This document shows positions 10,940-23,405 of a DNA stretch of 64,000 nt, one piece after another (position 1 is the stretch's first letter; each line of letters opens with the position of its first letter). The notes under the pieces were generated by a model. The model ran no database searches. It worked only from the letters and a program-made list of their open reading frames with translations, and was not told the DNA's origin. The translations under genes and the position numbers were made by a program. Source of the DNA: Haliclystus octoradiatus (lineage: Eukaryota; Cnidaria; Staurozoa; Stauromedusae; Haliclystidae); assembly GCA_916610825.1 (NCBI GenBank), contig OU744447.1, forward strand, positions 26,351,037 to 26,415,036, given 5' to 3'.

Positions 10940-12430
10940 ATATGGAGATTTAAAAAGATATTACAGATCATATAAAACAAATTCCCATTATACAGTCAGA
11001 AAACGAAAGAAAGAAGATACCTCTCGTTGGCATAGCCTTATTATAGCTAATAGTATGCATCTAGAAGAATTTTTGGGTCGCAACTAGCTTCTAAAGTCAT
11101 TGTAAAAAAGCATATGTGATTCTGCCACATTCGATCAAAATGGCATTTATCATACAACAGGCAAATCGCATGATTGGCTATTACAAGATGGTTTTCAGGA
11201 AAGTTGTAATAATATTTGATTGACAGATGTCATTGACGTGATGTCTAGAGTTGTAATTGCGACACCATCAGAATGATAGGAGTCTTGTTTTGGTCCCTGT
11301 TATTGACACACCAAAGGGTTTAATTATATGCGTTATTGTTTTTTTCACTTGACTAATGTTTTACCGTTGATGTAATACAAAGTTAACTTTAGTTTCATAC
11401 ACCGTTTTAAAAGTTTTGAAAAAATATTTTAATATTGGTGAAGATAACGGAGGGATAAGTATGAGGGAAAGATTGCTGTTCTTACCTGTAACCGCTACCA
11501 GATTGAAGTCATCTGACAGAGAAGATGTAACCGTATTCAAAAGAAGATACGACGAATATTTAGAGTTCATCAAGGAAAGAAACGAGCATGGTGGAGATGA
11601 GGCTAGGGTTATATGGACGCACCGAACTCAATTCGAATTAGGTGCGACACCGAATTGCATTAAATTCGCATTTGGGGTTATACAGACGAACCGAACGTCG
11701 ACGATCTTTAAAAACTGGCCAAAATGTCACGTGATAGGAAGTAGTTTTCTTGGAATTATACCGCATGGTTTGAAACCAGAGTGTTTTGTTTGTTTTGATT
11801 ATTTTTCATTTTCAGCGATTTTTCCGTTCTATTTTGCCTATCTATAGTTTGAAACTTGTATAAAGTAGTAATCTCACAGGTTTGCAAGCATTTTTATGGG
11901 AGACAGTTTTTGTTCTATCAAGGCATAGTACTCAGAGCAAATTAAATGCAAATTTCCATTATAATAACATATTATGATAAAAGCGACCCCAATTCTAGTG
12001 CTGATGCATTGTGATTGACTAAAATAAAACGTTTTTAAAATGTTTTAAATCATGATTTTGGAAAACATCAGCTTCCCTGTCAGCCATCTTTCAATCATAT
12101 AAACAAGTCACCATAACAACATCCCAAAAGCGATGTTCTTTCTATCGTATTGCCATGGAAACATCCTTTAAAATAATTTATGATTTGCACATCCCCCGGT
12201 TTATTGCCATATAAGGTAGATATAGGAGCTCAGTCACGGCACCGTGAGTCGAATGTATTTAGTTCGGTGCGATGATAGCTCGCTCGTATAATGCGGCGAT
12301 GAATTTAATTCATGGAGAAAAGCTCCGCACGTCAAGCCTTGACGTGCAGACCTACCTTGACGCATTTAATGTTTTTTGAGGAATGTTAACCTCGTACCCA
12401 TGCAGAACCTTTATGTAAACGCCTTTGTAT
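10940..12430. other. No gene seen; weak direct repeat
   Basis: A plus-strand ORF at 11416-11847 begins with a charged, protein-like stretch but runs into repetitive DNA. Two related copies of GGGTTATA followed by GACG and ACCGAAC occur at about 11607 and 11679, and AGTTCGGTGCG near 12260 is an inverted relative. This is probably a decayed element, with ends not defined. Confidence 0.35.
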
Positions 12431-12437
12431 TCTTCAG

Positions 12438-12761
12438 TTGAAGGATGTTTACACTTCTAAAGTCTTACTGTTTCTGCATAATGTCATCAAGGGTAAAGTT
12501 CCATCACATTTTAAAAATGTTTTTGTCTCTCAACCACGTCATCGTCGAAAACAAAACATTTTTGTCGTACGTCATGCAAAAACATCTGCATTACAAAATT
12601 ACCCCAGTTTTCAGTTTCTTTCCCTCTGGAATGGTTTCAAGTTCAATTTTGATTTCAATATACCGACTCATGGTTTTTCTAGGAAGTTAAAAACATTGTT
12701 TCTAGAAAGATACTATGATGTCTGCACTGTCAAGAACTGCAATATCTGTTGCGACTATTAA
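12438..12761 (+). pseudogene. LINE reverse transcriptase C-terminal fragment
   Basis: The 107-residue frame has the texture of the C-terminal end of CR1/jockey-group LINE proteins: KDVYTSKVLLFLHNVIKGKVPSHF, then an RH-rich loop, FLSLWNGF, and FSRKLKTLFLERY near the end. It is isolated, with no upstream RT motifs, and so is 5'-truncated. The family-level call rests on this pattern only. Confidence 0.6.
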
Positions 12762-12764
12762 ATC

Positions 12765-13810
12765 TTATTTCTTCATTGCTCATTCTTCTAGTCCCCTTCA
12801 TAATTCTTTTTCTCCTCATTAACCACATAGTTGATTTTCCAACTGAGTTTAAACGCTTTTCAGTTCAACAATCTACTCTTTTCAAGTTTGTTTTGCAATT
12901 TCGTGCGAATAGAACGAACTGGCTATTTGCACGAAAATTATAATTATTTGTAAAGTTTGTTTTATATTCACCGTGCAGCATTGTGTTTAAAAAGTAATTA
13001 CTCATGGTTATTATATTAAATGAGTAAGGGTGATAAAACTCTCTAAAAATGTCCTCCTTTGCTTCATTTGCCTGTTGCTATTGTGCTACAAATACATAAT
13101 ACTGCATATGGTTACACAAGCAACATGCATTGCTATTCCGCATATTTAACACTGTGTTTTCATAATCAACACTGTGAAGGATGATTAAAAATTTATTAAA
13201 TTTCCGTCGAAATTTTATTTTTTTTAGTATTAAAACTTGAGTAATAGCAGTCGAAGCACATGTACTTAACACACGGATAATTGGTTTAGTCTAACCGTAA
13301 ATGAGTGAGACAGTAAAAAAATGTCTTTCACACTTTCATGCATTATAGATCAGCTTTGAAATGCAATTAAACATTTTCAAGGCTTAATTAGTACTGTAAA
13401 TGTTTTATTATAAAAGGGTCTACACCCTTTAATAAAATAAAATATGACACTTTTTGACAAATCATTACATTTAACATTTTCAATCTTCATTTAAATGTAC
13501 TTCCCATTATCTGCATGTTAACTTTGTTATCAAACATATCTATTTAATTCATAATTTAGTTCTTATTATATTTTCCATTCTACTTATAACCTCTGTTTGA
13601 ATGTAGCCTCTTTTAGTTAGTGCACGTGCTTAAATTGTTATGACATAAAGAATAATTTGCCTTTTGGCTCGGCTTACGAGGAGTAACGCCCGAGACATAT
13701 TTTTGATAATACTACACATTAAAATTACTTATAATTCACTACAAAGATATTATACAGAAATCTTTGCACACATAGTTATTCTTCTGTGTCGAGTCATAAC
13801 ATATAGTAAG
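12765..13810. other. No feature seen
   Basis: AT-rich DNA. The last few hundred bases could include the LTR or leader of the gag that starts at 13818, but no LTR ends were identified. Confidence 0.4.
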
Positions 13811-13817
13811 TCCGCGG

Positions 13818-15250
13818 TTGAACACACAAAGCTGTGTTACAATTTCGAGACAGAATTATGTCCGAAACAATCAAAAATATAATTCGTACATCGATTCAAA
13901 CTACACTATGGAGATAGCAAAAAAAGAAAGATTAATGGCAGAGAGAAAGTTTAAATTATCTTTGAAGAACTTTTACCTTATATTACAAGGTGATCCAACA
14001 TGGGCGGTTGTTGAAAGTTTAATCGATGATGTTACAAATCGCTTCTTCGAGTTACGTGACGCAAACGATCTAATGGTAGAGGCGGTAGCAAACGACGAGG
14101 AAATTGAGTTATTGGACGAATACATGGAGCCAATTACAGCACAATTTGCTGAATTATCAAACATTCAAACGTCTATATAACAAAAATTAATTCTGCTGGT
14201 GAAAGTAATAGTGAACATATACAGAAGGATATAAAGCCCGTCTTGAAATCAGGTTCGGGGTCAGGCCGCCTGGAACAGCTGAAAATTTCAAAGTTGAGAT
14301 ACTTCAACGGAGAGATACGCGAGTACCCTACATGGAGAAGGCGTTTACAAAACGCAATGGTAAAGTATGGAGAAGATGCAGAAGAGCAATTACAAAGACT
14401 GCAAGAAGCCGTGAGTACAAGTTGTGCTATTAGAAACGAGTTACTTACTTGCTCTACCATCGGTAGTGCTTGGGAACTACTGAATAGACGTTACGGTGAC
14501 GAAGATGAACTCATATCAATTCTATTGAAATATATCAAAGGGTACACACCATTAAAGGCAACTGATCATCTTTCACTAAGAAATTACGGAACAGCAATAA
14601 GAACATTTGTTGCCAGAATAACTGACATGGGTAGATCCGAAGATACAACAAACACGTACATGCTTACTAATTTGCTATCAAATTACAACCTGACGATCAG
14701 TGTAACTACAGCTACTGCATGATCCTAGAGAAGAAAAGGGAAACAATCGATTCTCTGCTCGACTGGCTGGAGACACAAGCGAAATGCAGGGCTAAGGGAC
14801 AAACAACAACAGTAATTAAGACACCACAAATAGCTTACGTAAATGATAATACTAATGATGGACCTTCAGCAGATAACAGCTCTATAAACAAGCCAATTAA
14901 ATGTATTTTATTATGTGAAGAACGCCACTATATACAGGGTTGCCCAAAATTCATCGATGCTGATATCACAACAAGAAAAGCTATGGCAAACGATTACATG
15001 AAACGTAAACATCACCATTTATTACATGAATTTTCAGCTAATAATGATATTGTTGAAGATAATCAAGCCACAAACTACCCTGCTATTGACTATTCCTTTG
15101 CGTCTTTAAGTAATCCAACTACATCAGTAAACGTCTATGATCAAAACATTGACTCAAGGTCATTACAAACAATTCTCCCGTTTGTCAACGTCAGCGTGAT
15201 TGACAGCGAAGGTATTCCACACCCTGGGTTAGCACTAGCCTCATTCCATA
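13818..15250 (+). pseudogene. BEL/Pao gag, second family, frameshifted and 3'-truncated
   Basis: Three frames in succession make one gag: 13818-14180 (charged N-terminal helices, ending NIQTSI), 14190-14722 (KISKLRYFNGEIREYPTWRRRL, the DUF1759 signature of BEL/Pao gag) and 14719-15250 (Cys/His knuckle CILLCEERHYIQGCPKF, then the protease leader LPFVNVSVIDSEG). Frame changes lie at about 14180 and 14705. The element is cut off at about 15245, just before the protease active site would appear, and unrelated sequence follows. It is not the same family as the copies at 2-4 kb or 16.6-19.3 kb, judging from its protein sequence. Confidence 0.8.
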
Positions 15251-15533
15251 ACGGCCCTCATTTCCGCGCGGCGCTCCAGTGAGGGCCTAATAAAATTAAG
15301 GCTAAAAAGTGTGCCAGAAACCAAAAATATGGTGTGCCCAATCACAGCGCACCTTTGTATCACGTGAAGTTTTATCGAGCGCTGGTTGGTGAATAAAACA
15401 CTAAAAATGTAAACAAACTTGCTTGAATCATTTTCAAGGTTTATATTTCGATCGCTTATTCTGTCATATTGTCAATTTTTGACTCATGGTTACGTAAGTG
15501 ACCTTGAGTCTATGCTGTCATTGTCGAAACGTT

Positions 15534-15925
15534 TTCATTTCATTTCATTTCATTTCATTTCATTTCATTTCATTTCATTTCATTTCATTTCATTTCATTT
15601 CATTTCATTTCATTTCATTTCATTTCATTTCATTTCATTTCATTTCATTTCATTTCATTTCATTTCATTTCATTTCATTTCGTTTCGTTTCATTTCATTT
15701 CATTTCATTTCATTTCATTTCATTTCATTTCATTTCATTTCATTTCATTTCATTTCATTTCATTTCATTTCATTTCATTTCATTTCATTTCATTTCATTT
15801 CATTTCATTTCATTTCATTTCATTTCATTTCATTTCATTTCATTTCATTTCATTTCATTTCATTTCATTTCATTTCATTTCATTTCATTTCATTTCATTT
15901 CATTTCATTTCATTTCATTTCATTT
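15534..15925. repeat. TTTCA/CATTT pentanucleotide microsatellite
   Basis: About 78 head-to-tail copies of CATTT, broken only by two CGTTT variants at about 15681-15690. The open frames covering it simply translate the repeat as FHFIS. From 15290 to 15533 and from 15930 to 16620 nothing was recognised apart from possible leader sequence of the next BEL/Pao copy. Confidence 0.97.
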
Positions 15926-16620
15926 TTGACTAAATCTATTGTTCTTTTGAAATAACGTTCAACACACTGCTTTGCGTGCTAACAAAGGTCGAACAAAAAA
16001 CGATTGCGCAAGAAACACCATTTTATTGTTAAAAATACAATGGGCATGCTGTGTGATTATTCCAAATTTTTAGCCAAATTTTTTTGACAAAATTTTTTTT
16101 CCATTGCCCGCCATGATGGCCGACTCGCAGCTTAGCGAGATTACAATTGCATTATTAAATGAAATGTTTCCTAATACTCCTGGATTAGTTTACATCGTGA
16201 CTATCTCTTCATTGGTAGAACACATGATTGTTTTCTTCTTCTCGTCATTTGAAATGGTTAATGAAAGGTTTTAATCGTTCTGTAACATCACTATTTGAGG
16301 TGAAACTTCGAAGATAATTGTTGTTGTGTTTTGACCATGCGAACTTTTGAACCGACTGTAAGAACTTTATTATTAATAGTGTATGATGTAAGGCATTCTC
16401 TTTTTGATGTTATAATTTGAGGCTACTAAATGGGACACCGCCCATAAAATTTATTACTATAATGGCGGAATTGTCCACATGTTTTTAAACCAATTTGATT
16501 AAGAACAAGTTACAGTTATTTACATTTGTCTCAGTCATTTGTGTATTGAACTGTGGATTTTATGGTGATCAAATAAGTTGAAGTTAAATTTCCAGTTTAA
16601 AAACATAGGATATAAGAATA

Positions 16621-18153
16621 ATGACGGGAATTCAGCTAGAGAAAGACTTGAAGAAGTTGAAGAAAACCGAAGGTAAAGCAGAAAAATCTCGTAATAATCT
16701 GGAGCAGGCTATTATAGAAGAGTTGGACACTGATACTTTGCGTTTTCTATGGGATACATGCTCTGTAAATGTAAACAATTTAGAGACAATTATTGACTTC
16801 TATATTTGTAATGCAAAAGAAGATGAGATTATCGAAGATGATGACATTGAGAGTTATGAAGAAATGATTGAAAACTACAAGGAGTTTTTGGATTCGACAA
16901 GGAGAAGTATGGCTCGTTTAATGAAGGCAGAAGCGAAAAGGGCTCTCCAAAATGAACAGCTACAACGAAATGAAAAAGAGAAAGAAAGACAGCACGAAGA
17001 GAAACTTGCTAAACTTAATTATAACAAAGCAACACAGTCTGAATTAAACAATCAAATTATAGAAACGGCAAATGTTCCTAGCACTAGTGGAACTAGAAGA
17101 GATAATTCTCATACAGAGAAGGACTTTACTAATGAAAGTAATCATGTTTCAGATGAAACAACTGATGAGGATACTGTTTCTATTGGCAGACAAAGTGTAC
17201 ATAGCAATGTTACTGTATCTGATTTAAGTGCAGCATTTTAACAGCTAACTGAAGTGGTGAAAGGTCAAAAAGAAGTGAACGAACTTAATCAAATGCTGTT
17301 CGTACAACTTTCTAAAGGCTCGATTATGCCAGACTCTTGGAGTGGAGATTTAAAAGATTATTTCTGTTGGAATTCGTCTTTTATGGAGACATTACAAGCT
17401 GCAAACCAAAATAATCATTCAGTACGCAAGTATTACTTATTGAAATCAGTACTCATTAACTTTCAAGAAGATGTTAAAACCAGCATAAAAATTGAGGAAG
17501 CATTTGCTAGAATTGAGATGAGGGTTACCAGCAATAGTGTCTATAAGGCAACTATAAGCTATTTTGATGAGCTGCCTCGTGCTGAAAGAACAAGCGAGCA
17601 GATTAACAAGATGGCAACAGAAATTGAAAGGCACAAAGAGAGATTAATACGGGTTGAAGAAGAGTCAGAAGCAAATGGTAAAAGATTGATGGAGACAATA
17701 CTTGATAATAAGCTACCATCGACAATGCCATCAAACTACCGAGTATTATGCGATGAGTTGGGGAAAGCTATGACCATTGACCATCTGGCAAAATATTTGA
17801 GAAATGTTGCGAAATCCCTTCCAACGAAGAACGACAAATTCTATTCAAAAAGCAATTATGGTCGCAATATCAAATATGCTTCAGTGAATTCATTAGATGA
17901 TGATTGTGGGTGTGAAGCTACTTGTGATACACTAATAAGATGCCCATTATTTGAAGCAAAGTCAATAGCCGAGCGTCGTTCGTTGATTGCTCAACAAAGC
18001 AGATGTTTCAACTGCCTAGAAAGAGGTCATAGAGCTAGAAGTTGCACATTAAAAAATGGCTGCTTAAAATGTCAAGGTAGACATCATGATCTAGTCCACA
18101 TGCAGTATTTCCAATCAGAACCCAGGGCAGCAGTAGAAACATGGTTCAATTAA
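16621..18153 (+). pseudogene. BEL/Pao gag, third copy, one internal stop
   Basis: A single frame runs from 16621 to 18153, interrupted only by TAA at 17239-17241. Residues 1-140 are charged coiled-coil-like. A Ser/Thr/Asp linker follows, then MLFVQLSKGSIMPDSWSGDLKDY (gag core), and finally the knuckles CFNCLERGHRARSC and CLKCQGRHHDLVH at 18003-18097. After the stop the frame continues without damage, so the loss looks recent. The start ATG at 16621 follows an AT-rich leader. The protease frame overlaps the end by 13 bases. Confidence 0.9.
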
Positions 18154-19310
18154 ATGCAATCAAGAAGGATGTCATTCGTCTACCAGTGTTAATGGCACAA
18201 ATTGAAGATATTGAAGGTCAATGGAGGCCAGCAAGATACCTAATTGATTCAGGATCAGATACAACATTGATAAGAGCAGCGTTTGCAAAAGAGCTTGTCA
18301 TTGCAGGAGAGCAAGCTGAAATACGGTATGAAGTTGTCGGTGGACGTATTAAAAAGGAAAAGACAAAACTATACAGAAACCAGATCCAAAATCCAGACAA
18401 AAGTTTTATTGTTGACATTGAAGCTTATGGCATTGGAAAGCCTTGTGGTGCAGCACCAAAATTAGACGATATGTTTTTAATGACAATAATCATTTAAAAT
18501 CAATAAAGTCATTACTTGATATAGATGGTGGTAGAGTGGACATATTAATCGGCCAAGACATTGGGAATGGACAGTTGATCCAGGAGCTCGGAAAATTGAC
18601 ATCAGGTACAGGTTCACCACGTGAAGTACAGTACCCTTTAAGAGGGGCAGTGGTGGGCGAGGTTAGAGCTAAAGACTCGAACGGGGACTCAAATAAAAAG
18701 TCATTATCAGGGCTCAAACGAGTCAACAATGTTCAAATTATCAGAAAAATCAGAAAAATGTTACTGTCTGATCAAGTTGGAGTTAAACCAACTCAGCTGT
18801 GTGCATGTAGCGAAAAGGAATTCAATGAAGCAAGATTCATAAAAAGTGTTAAAGAAAACACCAGAATTGAAGATGATCATGTAATTGTACGGTTGCCGTG
18901 GAAGAATGGGTATCCAGACAATATTCCAAACAACAGAGCTACAGCAGTGAAAGCATTAGATAGACTGGAAAAGAGATTGAAGCGTCAAGAGAAGCTGGAA
19001 GAGTTTGATAAGCAAGTCCAAGACCTTATTTCCTTGGGATTTGTGAAAGAAGTCAGTCCCAAAAAAGATGAAAAAGCTTTCTACCTGGACATCCACCCAG
19101 TATATCGCGAGGAAAGTAAAACTACTCCACTTCGAATTGTGCACAACGCTGCCATGGAGATTAAACCTGGCATTCAATATAATGACTGTTTTGAAAAAGA
19201 CCAGACTACAACAATCAAATTGTTTTCTGTTCTCATGAGGTGGAGAGAAAGCTGTGTTGCAATCCATGGTGACATCTGAAAAATGTTTAACAGGGTACAC
19301 GCTGAATCCA
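18141..19310 (+). pseudogene. BEL/Pao protease and start of reverse transcriptase, truncated
   Basis: The aspartic protease shows LIDSGSDTTLI (about 18240-18272) and VVGG in the frame 18141-18497. A frame change at about 18468 leads into 18443-19279, which has the pol spacer (ILIGQDIGN, RGAVVGE, EKEFNEARFIKS, RLPWKNGYPDNIPNN) and the first RT block (RIVHNAAM...). The frame stops at TGA 19277-19279 inside the first catalytic block (GDI, stop, KMFNRV). Similarity ends by about 19310, so the rest of RT, RNase H and integrase is missing. Gag and protease are in different frames, as if by frameshifting or by decay. Confidence 0.9.
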
Positions 19311-19599
19311 TATTTCCTAAACACGATAATTACATAAATAGGTATACCGACATACACTACTTAATCAAGAATTAATACTGATGAACCAGCTCTAATAAAA
19401 ACTGCACTCTAACAAGAGAAAATCTAGACAGTCTAGTAGAAACAAAACCCTAGAAATTCAACTTTCTGAGTAATCATTTAGAATGCCTCTTAAAAATTGT
19501 ACAGAAACAATACCAATAGACGAATATTAGTTCACAACTAATTTTTAAACTTACCTTTCTTCGAAATACTCGCAACTTGATCTTCAAGAGGGCACATAA

Positions 19600-20434
19600 A
19601 GGAGGAGCACTGGTAGTCATGAAAAAAACATATCTATTTGCCTCAAGCATCTGGATGATTTGCAGAAATACCAGCAATTGACCAAACAGACCGAAGCTCA
19701 CGAATGAGTATTGAATACGTCTATCGGTGGTTTCCTAGATCTGTTAGCTCGACAAGGGCTTATTAACGAGGCCATTATTCCAAGGGACACTTGTGCAAGC
19801 CTTTTCTACACAATGCCCAAAATACATAAATCAGATGTACAAGGAAGCCGATTGGTTCCAGTTGTAGCTCACATACTGAGGGCCTATCCATGTATGTCAA
19901 TGTTACATTGCAGCCACTGAGAAAATTCTTCAGAAAATCAAACTTATCACAATTCCAACAAACTCATTACTCGTCTCTCTTGACGACGTCTCGCTGCACA
20001 CGAATATCGACCGAAAACTTAGAATAGAGGTCGTGAAATCATTAATTTTAACATTCCTATACAGGACCACCTGTCGATGAGGTCCCAGATAGCATTAACA
20101 TGATACTGTCTACGAATTACTTTTGTTTTGGACAAAACTTCTATATGCAAATCGCAGCAATGGACACTCGACCCCCCCCCGCTACGCCAATATTTATATG
20201 ACCGATGTCAAAGAACGTTTCTTAGAAACACAAACAAAGAGACCGCATTGTTTTTATCATTGCCTCGATGATATATTCATGATCTGGCAACACTCTCAAT
20301 CCGATCTAGATTCACTCGTTGCGAATCTAAATCAGACCCATTTGAAACTGATGAAATTCACAATTAGCATTTCAACTACCTATACGCCGCTTCTAGACAC
20401 GAACATATATGTATCACCAAATGCACTCCAATAG
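19600..20434 (+). pseudogene. Penelope-like element reverse transcriptase fragment
   Basis: The frame 19711-19920 gives FLDLLARQGLINEA...FYTMPKIHKSDVQGSRLVPVVA, a hallmark of the Penelope-like RT N-terminal region. The frame 20123-20434 gives RYANIYMTDV, then CLDDIFMIW with the catalytic Asp pair, then FTISISTTYTPLLDTNIYV. The run of nine C at 20172-20180 sits exactly where the conserved block before ANIYM loses register, a likely indel site. Stops and frame changes elsewhere show a dead copy. No GIY-YIG domain was found after it (20440-21000). Confidence 0.85.
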
Positions 20435-20439
20435 GACCT

Positions 20440-21590
20440 ATATATGAAATCGCAGATGCACACAACATCTTACCGTTTGACTCATACCACGGTCCTACCA
20501 ATGGGTTATTGCCAAGTCATAAACTAATCGATACCTAAATATCATTACAGACAACAGTGTTCTCATTTTCCGATTATATGTTCTCTACCGTGTCAAAGGT
20601 TACCAATACAAATGAGTAGTTTAACCCATGTAGATAGCGTACCAAATGCGTGGCCAGAACAACCACCACGAACCTAGAATATCACTAGAGAACTAAATGT
20701 CGATGACTACACCATACAATCACTCTCTAAAATCCATTTTCAATCACCTGTTTGAGACGACTATCAAACCATTATTTTATACACATATGCAGCTCTATGA
20801 TATGGACATTCAGCAGAAACAAAAACTTAGAAGACGCTTTATCAACACATGTGATTGACCTTTAAAGTGTCAATCATCTCCCGCTGTGCGCAGTCTGGAC
20901 TATGTACCCTTGATTTTACGTAAACATCATGGCCACTCATGAAAGGTGTTCGTGAGGTGTTTGAGAATTTTTCAACAAAGAAAGCTATTTTAATTTCTAA
21001 AGGTACTTGTATCTCATGTATTTCTCAGTTAAATGAACTCGTTTTATGCAGAAAAGGTGTTCCAAAGGTGTTGCGTGACGTGAACGATAGAAACGTTTGA
21101 TTTGGTGCGAATCGAGATACGATTTTATAAAGTTTTAAATTGTCCTTCTTCCTATATAGTAAGCCCTATCGTCATTCCGACTGTCGTTCCGAGTTTGGAA
21201 GAAGGATTGATTGAAAATTGGGTATATTCAAAATTGAACATCAACGCGCTCATACACGTCCGAATTGAAAAATCCTTTTCTCCATTCTTCATCATTTAGC
21301 TCAGCTTTCTGAATCTGTGTTAACATTTTTAATGTCCTCTGCCCTTTGAGCTTCCTCTATAAACCAGAAAAGATAAATTTACTGATTTTGAAAATTGCAG
21401 TTATACTCTTAAATCAAAGTAGAACTCAGTTATGTGGAAATGAAAGATACATTTGTATCAAAAGCAATAGAAAACAGCATTAAATCCTCATAGAAAATAG
21501 AAAATATTGATGTAAGTAATTAGCGGCATAAAGGTAAAGGCGTTGTATTAATGAATAAAGATCAGTATATCAGTAATTGACATCGTAAAT
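20440..21590. other. No coding feature seen
   Basis: This stretch may contain decayed 3' parts of the Penelope-like copy to its left. Nothing in it can be called with confidence. Confidence 0.4.
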
Positions 21591-21594
21591 TTCT

Positions 21595-22070
21595 ACCCTT
21601 CGCTTACTGAAAACCTCCTGGAAAAGGCAAGAGTCGATTTTGCAAAAAATTTCACGGCAATTTCAAAAGATGACTACAAAACAATAATGCACGCAAGGAA
21701 ATCGGTTCTCTTTGAAAATAACCAAGCATGGGTAAAACGCAACAACAATAGCATGTTTGACGTCACTATGGGTAGTTTTGACGGTGCCGAGATATGCCAA
21801 CTTGTCCGCTTGCTCCTGCTAAACAAACTACGAGAAGAATATGGGAATGACGGACTTGCCGTTTTTAGAAATTCAGGACAGCAACTGGAGAGAATCAAGA
21901 GAAATATAGCTTTCAAAGAACAAGGCCTCGACATCACAATCCAAACAAACATGAATATTATTCATTTCCTTGACATAACATTTCACTAATCTCATATAAC
22001 CTACCAGCCGTATAGAAAACCTGACGACAAACCTGTGTACATAAACGCCAAATCAACAAGGTCCGGATAC
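21595..22070 (+). pseudogene. Penelope-like (second type) reverse transcriptase fragment
   Basis: The frame 21595-21989 reads SLTENLLEKA...DVTMGSFDGAEICQLVRLLLLNKL and GLAVFRN...LERIKRNI, then IIHFLDITFH. After a stop it continues as PYRKPDDKPVYINAKS. This is an RT palm region known from marine-animal Penelope-like elements. The expected YRDDG core reads YGNDG, so the catalytic site is damaged. The downstream part expected in such an element (IPPAINKKL and GIY-YIG) is absent here but present at 30.5-31.5 kb. Confidence 0.7.
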
Positions 22071-22685
22071 AGGATACAGGATACCCTGTCAAAATGACGT
22101 AATCAAATTACCACGCCCATATTAAGGGTCTAAACCCCTTCTACTGCAATGGCGCCGGAAGAGGAAATAAATAGTGATTTAACCGTCTCACGGCCCGAAC
22201 AACTTCCTTCATCGTATATTTTGTTTAATCATCTTTAATTGTTTCTAAATCTGATACTGTTACACTACAATACCAATCAAGGCAGTAACATTTTTTTGTT
22301 CAATCAAATCTTAAAGCCTATACTGATAAAATATAAATTAAATGGTATAGTTAGCTAGTTAAATTAATTATCAACAGACAACACCGATGTTTTTCTTGAT
22401 CTTTGACTACTAATTGCCTCTGGAATCAGTTCTCCGCAAATCCAATGAATCAAAATCAAAACAAACATACATGAGATCATTTGAGCAGGGAGCATATTTA
22501 TCTAGTGGGAGTGATACAGTAGGCTCATAACCTAGGAAAGAACCAACATCTCTTTCTCCAATGAATACCAAGTTTGTTAAACCTCAAAAGATATGAGTTA
22601 ATAATTGAGCATATGCATCCATAGAAGAGAAATTGTAGATTAATAAACAAATTTTCTTCAAGAGATAAACTTGTAAACCAAACCA
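22070..22685. other. No feature seen
   Basis: A short GGATACA triplication occurs at 22065-22084. Otherwise this is AT-rich DNA without recognisable content. Confidence 0.4.
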
Positions 22686-22688
22686 ATA

Positions 22689-23010
22689 ATTGGAAATCAA
22701 ACGAGACTTACCTTAAGTCGATGTTTGATGTAGATTCTAACCAGACCACCACAGCAGCAGAGATTAAGTGAGAACCGCGTATGCGCATTACACACAAATT
22801 CAATGTTCAAAGGTATTTCATGATATTTCGTGACCAGATCGCCATAAAGAATGAAACTGTAAGTGAATTCTTGGGTGGGTTCGGTTGAGAACAGGGTGGG
22901 CATTTAATCTCTGCAGCTATGGTGGTCTGGTTAGAATATACATAAAACATGGACTAAAGGTAAGTCTCGTTTAATTTCCAATTCTAACCCAGACCACCGC
23001 AGTAGAGATT
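22689..23010. repeat. Nested inverted repeat at the DIRS 3' end
   Basis: The left arm (about 22689-22772) and the right arm (about 22905-22985) are imperfect reverse complements, sharing GGTAAGTCTCGTTT, TTTCCAAT and GGTGGTCTGGTTAGAAT. After the right arm, CCAGACCACCGCAGTAGAGA (from 22989) repeats the inner motif in the opposite orientation. It lies just downstream of the minus-strand tyrosine recombinase, where DIRS elements carry inverted terminal repeats and a circle-junction-like segment. It probably marks this element's terminus. Confidence 0.65.
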
Positions 23011-23405
23011 AACTGAGACTTCAACGACCGATCTGGACGCGGAATAACCCAAACAGAATATTGTCCTGCATCAGATGTATTCTATTTAAAATAATTCCAC
23101 GTTCACAGTATATCTTTTCTCTCCCTCCATTTTTCCTTTTCTTTCAAGATCAACATAAGAAAAAGCTACCACATTGTTTGTACGGAGACTTATTATAAAT
23201 AATGTAATAATCCAGACCGAAAATCGATTTATGACCGCTAGAAAATGTTTATATAATTATCTCTAAATGCTCTAAATAATGCAATTCTGTATTAAACTAA
23301 GGAAGTAATAAAACGCCAACTAAAATATGAACTGTTAAGAATATCAATTAACGACTAAAAAAAACACAACGGTGTTAAAGCACCTATATCATTAATATAT
23401 TTTTA

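Noticed and set aside
11416..11847. 143-codon ORF starting with a charged segment
   Set aside because: Only the first ~65 residues look protein-like. The rest is in repeated DNA with inverted ACCGAAC motifs. No splice sites or family could be defended.
15419..15955. Long open frames of repeated FHFIS
   Set aside because: They translate the CATTT microsatellite in successive frames. There is no other coding evidence.
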